This document shows, piece by piece, positions 24,882 to 29,649 of a stretch of 29,649 nucleotides of DNA (the first letter of the stretch is position 1; every line of letters starts with the position of its first letter). The notes under the pieces were generated by a model. The model worked only from the letters and a program-made list of their open reading frames with translations, was not told where the DNA came from and searched no databases. The translations under genes and the position numbers were made by a program. This DNA comes from Bacteroidales bacterium (GTDB taxonomy: Bacteria > Bacteroidota > Bacteroidia > Bacteroidales > UBA932): positions 1 through 29,649 of the forward strand of contig JALOCI010000035.1 of assembly GCA_023227835.1 (NCBI GenBank), read 5' to 3'.

Positions 24882-27410
24882 ATGACTATGGTAGACTTTA
24901 AAAAGAAATTAGGTAAAACTCAAATTGACAAGAAAGAAAATCCACTAGAGATATATAGCTCTCTTGACAGAAGTAGTGTGACAGGACCTTTAAGACCAGC
25001 ACAAAGTAGAATTTTAACTGAATGGTACAATGACCGTCAAAACGATAAAGATTTAATAATTAAACTTCATACAGGTGAAGGGAAAACGTTAATTGGACTT
25101 TTAATTTTACTTTCTAAAATAAATCAGGATAAAGGACCTTGTTTATATTTATGTCCTAATATTTACCTTGTGATGCAAGTAGCAAATGAGGCTCAAAAGT
25201 TCGGAATTCCATATTGTTTACTTGAAGCAGAAAATCAAATTCCTAACGATTTTCTCGAGGGGAAGAAAATACTCATCACACATATACAAATGTTATTTAA
25301 TGGCAAATCAAAGTTTGGTTTAGGTAACAGATATATAGATATAAATAGCATAATACTAGATGATTCTCATGCTTGTATTGACGCAATAAGAAACTCATTT
25401 ACCATCAGAATTAAAAGGGAACATGAGTTGTTCAACCTTCTAATATCGCTGTTTGAAGATGACTTAAAGGAGCAAGGAGAAGGAAGTTTCTTAGACATCA
25501 AAGCCAATATATACAATTCACTTTTAGCAATACCATATTGGGCTTGGATTGACAAAAAAAGTGAAGTTCTATCAGCCTTATCTGAATACAGTGAAAATAT
25601 AGAACTGACGTTTGTTTGGCCAATAATTAAAAATCAATTGGAGAATTGCCAAGCATTCATTACTGCAAATGGAATCGAAATTGTACCAGTATTTATTCCT
25701 ATAAATATATTCAGTTCATTTTCAGAGGCAAAACAAAGAATTTTGATGTCAGCAACTACTCAAGATGACTCATTTTTCATCAAAGGATTAAGTTTTCAGA
25801 TTGAAGCAATAAAAAAGCCGTTAATAAACCCAGAACAAAATTGGTCAGGAGAGAAAATGTTATTAATACCATCATTAATAGATGAATCTCTGGATAGAGA
25901 TTTAATTGTCACTTTTTTTGCAAAACCTGCTGAAAGAAAATTTGGTACAGTCGCTTTAGTATCAAGTTTTAGAAGAGCTGAACAATACATGCATATTGGA
26001 GCTGAGATTGCGAATTCACAAAATATTTTTGACTGTGTTAATTCTTTAAAAAGAGGAGATGCTGCAAAAACGCTAGTTATTGTTAACAGGTATGATGGTA
26101 TTGATTTGCCAGATGATTCTTGTCGTATTTTAATAATTGATTCAATGCCATTTTTTGATTCATTAAATGATAGATATGAAGAGCAATGCCGTTCGAATAG
26201 TGATATTATTAATATAAAACTCGCACAAAAAATTGAGCAGGGCTTAGGTAGAAGTGTTAGAGGTGAAAAAGACTATAGTGCGATTCTAATCATTGGTGAA
26301 GGATTGGTAAAATTTATTAAAAGTGTCAAGACAAATAAATATTTTTCAGCCCAAACAAGAAAGCAAATTGAAATTGGACTTCAGATTGCAGAAATGGCAA
26401 TAGAAGACTTGAAAGAAGATGAATCTGCAGTGAAAGTTGTTAAGTCATTGATAAATCAATCTTTAAAAAGAGATGATGGATGGAAAGAATTTTATAAAGA
26501 AGAAATGAATAAAATGGATGTTTCTACTTCAGAACTCAATGTATATAGTTTACTGCAATTAGAAAAAGAAGCCGAAGATGCAAATGTTAAAGGGGATAAT
26601 GAAACCGCATGTTCCAAAATACAATACATACTTGATAAATATGTTACAGAAAACTCTGAAAAGGGTTGGTATCTACAATTGCTTGCGAGATATAAATATT
26701 TTATTAGCAAATCGGAATCTAATCGCTTACAAAAAAGTGCCTTTCTGATTAACTCACAAATGTTAAAACCGAAAGATGGGATTAGTTACAAGCGAATTGA
26801 GTTTGTTAATGAAAATAGGATTAAGAGAATTAAGGGATGGGTATCTAAATTCAATTCATATGAAGAACTCATTCTTGCAGTAGATAGTATATTAGAAAAT
26901 TTTGCATTTGGAGTGAGTGCTGAAAAATTTGAAAATGCCACAATGGAAATTGGTTGCATTCTTGGCTTTATAAGTCAACGACCAGATAAGGAATTCAGAA
27001 AGGGCCCTGACAATTTGTGGTGTGGAGTAGACAATAAATATTTTCTTATAGAATGTAAAAGTGAAGTTGATGATTCACGAGAAGAAATCAATAAATACGA
27101 AGCAGGTCAAATGAATTCTCATTGTGGTTGGTTTGAAAGCATTTACGGAAAAATCTCAGTTAAAAGAATATTAATTATACCAACACGAAAACTGTCATAC
27201 TTCGCAGATTTCACGCATGATGTTGAAATTATGAGTAAAAATAGATTAAACACATTAAAGAAAAACATCAAAGATTTTATGAAGGAATTTAAAATTTATA
27301 ATATAAAAGAAATTAGTGACGAGAAAATTCAAAAATTAATTAATACTCATAATATAGACATTAAAAACATAGAAAATGACTATACTGAGAAATGGACAAA
27401 AAATAAATAA
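24882..27410 (+). CDS. SF2 (DEAD/DEAH) helicase with probable C-terminal PD-(D/E)XK nuclease (cassette 2)
   Basis: About 842 residues. Helicase motifs in order: LRPAQSRI, Walker A HTGEGKT (63-69), motif II as DDSH (160-163), motif III SAT (290-292), motif V region NRYDGIDLP and motif VI QGLGRSVRG (453-461). Near the C-terminus GPDNLWCGVDNKYFLIECKS (about residues 708-727; E724, K726) fits a PD-(D/E)XK nuclease core, though this part is less certain. DNA translocation coupled to cleavage, as in restriction-like anti-phage proteins, is the likely role by inference. A GTG at 24864 is in frame; ATG 24882 (MTMVDF) or 24888 is preferred. It fills a 2.7 kb cassette alone, large for a gene cassette. 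Its stop lies four bases before attC 2's R''. Confidence 0.85.
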   Translation: MTMVDFKKKLGKTQIDKKENPLEIYSSLDRSSVTGPLRPAQSRILTEWYNDRQNDKDLIIKLHTGEGKTLIGLLILLSKINQDKGPCLYLCPNIYLVMQVANEAQKFGIPYCLLEAENQIPNDFLEGKKILITHIQMLFNGKSKFGLGNRYIDINSIILDDSHACIDAIRNSFTIRIKREHELFNLLISLFEDDLKEQGEGSFLDIKANIYNSLLAIPYWAWIDKKSEVLSALSEYSENIELTFVWPIIKNQLENCQAFITANGIEIVPVFIPINIFSSFSEAKQRILMSATTQDDSFFIKGLSFQIEAIKKPLINPEQNWSGEKMLLIPSLIDESLDRDLIVTFFAKPAERKFGTVALVSSFRRAEQYMHIGAEIANSQNIFDCVNSLKRGDAAKTLVIVNRYDGIDLPDDSCRILIIDSMPFFDSLNDRYEEQCRSNSDIINIKLAQKIEQGLGRSVRGEKDYSAILIIGEGLVKFIKSVKTNKYFSAQTRKQIEIGLQIAEMAIEDLKEDESAVKVVKSLINQSLKRDDGWKEFYKEEMNKMDVSTSELNVYSLLQLEKEAEDANVKGDNETACSKIQYILDKYVTENSEKGWYLQLLARYKYFISKSESNRLQKSAFLINSQMLKPKDGISYKRIEFVNENRIKRIKGWVSKFNSYEELILAVDSILENFAFGVSAEKFENATMEIGCILGFISQRPDKEFRKGPDNLWCGVDNKYFLIECKSEVDDSREEINKYEAGQMNSHCGWFESIYGKISVKRILIIPTRKLSYFADFTHDVEIMSKNRLNTLKKNIKDFMKEFKIYNIKEISDEKIQKLINTHNIDIKNIENDYTEKWTKNK

Positions 27411-27413
27411 ATG

Positions 27414-27547
27414 GCGCTAACACGCGGTATAAAACATTGCCGGTTTAATAGGTTATTCGAGGGTTGTAGCCCGTTTCAACTTTTGTGTAACTTGACAGGA
27501 AAGTAACCCGCAATCCCTTACCAACCATACCGCCACCGTTAGGGCAC
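27414..27547 (+). other. attC-like recombination site 2 (end of cassette 2)
   Basis: 5' core GCGCTAAC at 27414-27421 and 3' core GTTAGGGC at 27538-27545. The 5' core with its flank (TGGCGCTAAC) is the exact complement of GTTAGCGCCA, where cassette 2 begins at 24814. Adjacent arms GCGGTAT (27424-27430) and ATACCGC (27527-27533) pair. The inner part is an imperfect hairpin sharing TTGTAGCCCG, TTGACAGGA (27492-27500) and CCGCAATC with attC 1. The 5' core deviates from RYYYAAC at its first two bases, as does the matching cassette start, so the pair is self-consistent. Confidence 0.85.
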
Positions 27548-27552
27548 ATTTT

Positions 27553-27808
27553 GACCTGACCCGTCCTGAAAAAAGGCTACACAAAAAGTAGCAAATATGT
27601 ATCAAAACGATCAGGTAACACGGCGTTACTCAGAAGCATTTAAACTCAAGATTTTGGCCGAACTTAGTACTGGAAAGAACTTCAAAAGGAGATTGAACAA
27701 CTCAAGAAAATTATTATCAAGAGAGATTCTGAACACCTGGTTTATGATTCATATCTCGAAGTAGCAGCCAAAATTCAGAAATTCGAAAATGAGACCGATA
27801 GTTTTTAA
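27553..27808 (+). pseudogene. Remnant of an IS3-family element (orfA transposase fragment)
   Basis: About ten bases after attC 2 there is an IS-end-like sequence (TGACCTGACCCGTCCTG) followed by an ATG at 27597. It opens MYQNDQVTRRYSEAFKLKIL, then AELSTGK, the helix-turn-helix start of an IS3-type OrfA. The frame then shifts, and the next recognisable piece, LQKEIEQLKKIIIKRDSEHL, then DSYLEVAAK, belongs to the OrfA C-terminus in another frame and stops at 27808. The middle of OrfA, all of OrfB and the right end are missing. The remnant marks past transposition beside the cassette array and may have removed the next attC. Confidence 0.7.
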
Positions 27809-27856
27809 ACAAAATGATTGTCAATAGATCCAATTTAATTAACAGAAAGTGTAAGT

Positions 27857-27864
27857 TAAATTTG
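27857..27864 (+). promoter_or_regulatory. Promoter -7 box of the toxin-antitoxin operon
   Basis: TAAATTTG matches TAnnTTTG and ends 11 bases before the toxin ATG at 27876, giving a very short leader. It shows that the toxin-antitoxin pair carries its own host-type promoter, unlike the two cassettes before it. Confidence 0.6.
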
Positions 27865-27875
27865 AATTTCAAAAA

Positions 27876-28226
27876 ATGGATATTATCTTTGCCGATAGAA
27901 AATTAGAAAAATATGCGAACGATTTTAGCTTAGCACAACGTAAACTTGGTAATAATCAAGCTAAACTCTTGCATAAAAGACTTAACGATTTGTATGATGC
28001 AGAAAATTTTTCGGTTTTACATGATTTACCTGGGCATCACCATCCTTTAACTGAAAACAGGAGCGGTCAATGGGGATGTAATTTAGAGCAACCAACGAGG
28101 CTAATGTATAAACCGATTGTCCCTGATGAACTTGCTCAAACAGAAGAAAAAATAGATTTAGTTCAACTTGTAGAACTTTCTGTAATTGAAATTACTGACT
28201 ATCACGACAAAAAAATCAAAAGATAA
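27876..28226 (+). CDS. higB: HigB-like type II toxin (RelE/ParE fold)
   Basis: 116 residues. The segment RKLEKYANDFSLAQRKLGNNQAKLLHKRL, then LHDLPGHHHPLTENRSGQWGCNLEQPTRLMYKP, and the final VVEL-like strand (LVELSVIEITDYH) match the RelE/HigB toxin fold, whose members cut mRNA on the ribosome. The toxin precedes its antitoxin, as in higBA, and stops five codon-free bases before it. Basic residues in the centre (R, H, K) would line the active site. It is AT-rich and lies on a segment that also carries an IS remnant, consistent with acquisition. Confidence 0.82.
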   Translation: MDIIFADRKLEKYANDFSLAQRKLGNNQAKLLHKRLNDLYDAENFSVLHDLPGHHHPLTENRSGQWGCNLEQPTRLMYKPIVPDELAQTEEKIDLVQLVELSVIEITDYHDKKIKR

Positions 28227-28230
28227 AACC

Positions 28231-29340
28231 ATGGCAACCAATCAATACATTCCAACAATTGTTTTTCATCCTGCTGAAACTCTTCGTGAAAAACTGGAAG
28301 AAATGGGTATGGGGATTAAAGAGTTTGCTTTACGAACTGGTAAGCCTGAAAAAACCATTATTGCAGTTTTAAACGAAGAAAGTTCTTTGACTCCGGAAAT
28401 GGCTGTGCTTTTTGAAAATGTAACAAAAATTCCAGCCAACTTTTGGATTAATAAACAAGCCCGATATAATGAATATATTGCCCGCAAAAGGTATGCTGAG
28501 GCTATTGCCGAAGCAGAAGAATGGGCAAAAAAGTTCCCGTATGCTGAAATGGTAAAACATAATTGGATACCGCCTACTCGCAATATCGAGGGAAAAACCA
28601 TAAATCTGTTGGCCTATTTTGGTGTTGCTTCACATAGGGCTTGGGAAAAATTATACATGGAGTCGAAACTTAAAGTGGCTGCTTATACTTCGCTTAAACA
28701 CACGCACGAACCCCATGCGATATCCGCATGGTTGCGTAAAGGTGAGTTACAGGCAAAAGAAATTGGTGTACCTGCCTTTGATAGTAAACAGCTAAAGGCC
28801 AATATACCTGCCATGCGAAAACTCATGGTCGAACAGCCTGTAAATTTCTTTGAACAATTGCAGTTGCTTTGTTTTGAGGCAGGTGTTATATTATTATTTA
28901 CCCCAAAACTTCCTAAAGTGCCGTTAAGCGGTTCTACACGGTGGATAAACGAAAATCCATTAATTCAACTTACTGCTCGTTACGGGCAAAACGACCGTTT
29001 TTGGTTTACTTTTTTCCACGAGTTAGGACATATAATTTTACATGGCAAAAAATACATCTCGCTGGAAAATATTGATTTTTCCGCTGCTGACCCAGAAAAA
29101 GAACAAGCAGCACACGATTTTGCAGTAAAGCATACCTTCTCAAAAGAACAGGAAGAAAAATTATTGAGCGAACATCCAACCTCAATTACTGCCAATGATA
29201 TTGTTGACTATTCCAAAGAGTTCAACACCCATCCTGCCATGATTATTGGGCGTTTGCATCACCTTGGACTTATTCCTTTCAGCGTTGGACGTGAGTTTAT
29301 TCTGTCTATTAATTTGTCATCAGACAATACAGATGAGTAA
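28231..29340 (+). CDS. higA: HigA-type antitoxin fused to an ImmA/IrrE-like zinc peptidase
   Basis: 369 residues. An N-terminal XRE helix-turn-helix (about 15-65: FHPAETLREKLEEMGMGIKE, then FALRTGKPEKTI) is followed by a helical linker and an M78/ImmA-IrrE peptidase domain. The latter has the zinc motif HELGH at residues 263-267 (FWFTFFHELGHIILHGKK) and a downstream EKEQAAHDFA helix holding the third ligand. The HTH would repress the operon and neutralise HigB; the peptidase may make the antitoxin stress-responsive (inference). A frame open from 28186 overlaps the toxin gene, but MATNQYIPT at 28231 is the sensible start, four bases after the toxin stop. Confidence 0.88.
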   Translation: MATNQYIPTIVFHPAETLREKLEEMGMGIKEFALRTGKPEKTIIAVLNEESSLTPEMAVLFENVTKIPANFWINKQARYNEYIARKRYAEAIAEAEEWAKKFPYAEMVKHNWIPPTRNIEGKTINLLAYFGVASHRAWEKLYMESKLKVAAYTSLKHTHEPHAISAWLRKGELQAKEIGVPAFDSKQLKANIPAMRKLMVEQPVNFFEQLQLLCFEAGVILLFTPKLPKVPLSGSTRWINENPLIQLTARYGQNDRFWFTFFHELGHIILHGKKYISLENIDFSAADPEKEQAAHDFAVKHTFSKEQEEKLLSEHPTSITANDIVDYSKEFNTHPAMIIGRLHHLGLIPFSVGREFILSINLSSDNTDE

Positions 29341-29386
29341 ACTACAATCATAAACAACATATTATCCCGTTCTGTCTGACTATGTT

Positions 29387-29626
29387 TTGCAACTGCCCGA
29401 TAGTGGGCAATATGATTATCTCCATGGCCAAATAATATGCTCATGTCGGAGTAGGTGGATAATCATGACGAGGGATAGGATTAGGGTGATTTTGTCATGG
29501 ATTTCGATTAGGGATTTTCTGACTGATAATATCACACCAAATGTGCCGGTCATATCACTCACAAATGTACCGGGTGTATCAGTCACAAATGAGCCAGGCG
29601 TATCACCCACAAATGTACCACAATAA
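29387..29626 (+). CDS. Possible small gene ending in an octapeptide repeat
   Basis: A 79-codon frame (or 53 codons from the ATG at 29465) ends in a repeated octapeptide, TNVPGVSV-TNEPGVSP-TNVPQ, encoded by the 24-bp DNA repeat here. The opposite strand is also open over 29416-29610 (GDTPGSFVTDTPGTFVSD), so the coding strand cannot be decided from this sequence. I do not recognise the family. Confidence 0.25.
   Translation: MQLPDSGQYDYLHGQIICSCRSRWIIMTRDRIRVILSWISIRDFLTDNITPNVPVISLTNVPGVSVTNEPGVSPTNVPQ
29541..29622. repeat. 24-bp degenerate tandem repeat (about 3.5 units)
   Basis: Units of the type ACAAATGTACCGGGTGTATCAGTC recur head to tail with a few substitutions each, beginning near AATGTGCCGGTCATATCACT and ending in ACAAATGTACCAC. 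The unit is a multiple of three, and both strands stay open through it, which favours a coding repeat. There are no spacers of unique sequence, so it is not a CRISPR. Confidence 0.75.
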
Positions 29627-29649
29627 AGGGATGTAATCTTGAAGGACGC

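Noticed and set aside
29541..29622. CRISPR-like repeat series
   Set aside because: Units are directly adjacent with no unique spacers and no cas gene is nearby.

Overview
The window looks like a chromosomal segment of a member of the Bacteroidota, most likely Bacteroidales. The reasons are a SusC/SusD pair, several promoters with the TAnnTTTG -7 box, starts without Shine-Dalgarno sequences, Bacteroidota-type lipoprotein signals and the gene families present. I cannot name the genus from the sequence alone.

Region 1 (1-22215) is core-like and of moderate GC. It is bracketed by two diverged copies of one ~450 bp palindrome-rich repeat in opposite orientation (1-449 and about 21755-22215). Inside, on the minus strand, are a TonB-dependent receptor directly under an FMN riboswitch (so probably a flavin importer) and the ribosomal/translation operon rplM-rpsI-rpsB-tsf. 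Next come pfkA (minus), divergent from dusB-lpxK (plus), and a four-gene SusC/SusD/lipoprotein/DUF4251-like operon closed by a strong terminator. After these lie an aminopeptidase P gene, a serine beta-lactamase-like lipoprotein whose 3' end overlaps a convergent NUDIX gene, a two-gene minus-strand unit (secreted Cys/His putative hydrolase plus an unrecognised lipoprotein) and an AlkD-like DNA glycosylase.

Region 2 (22216-22784) carries no gene. It has a degenerate CACTTTTCACT-type tract and then AT-rich sequence leading to a GTTGGGC site.

Region 3 (22740-27547) is AT-rich and is the most interesting part: two consecutive integron-type gene cassettes. Cassette 1 (22741-24814) carries an FRG-domain gene and a DUF262 gene; cassette 2 (24815-27538) carries an SF2 helicase with a probable PD-(D/E)XK nuclease domain. 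Each ends in a ~132-134 bp attC-like site. The 5' core of each attC is the reverse complement of the first bases of its own cassette, which is the signature of circular cassettes inserted between G and TT of a GTTRRRY core. The two attC sites are related in their central parts, suggesting one resident attC family. No integrase gene is visible here. The cargo resembles anti-phage or DNA-restriction gene families.

Region 4 (27541-29649) follows the last attC. It holds a decayed IS3-type transposase fragment, a HigB-like toxin with a HigA/ImmA-type antitoxin-peptidase under its own Bacteroidota promoter, and at the far end a ~24 bp tandem repeat that may lie in a small gene. No closing attC for this third segment is seen before the window ends.
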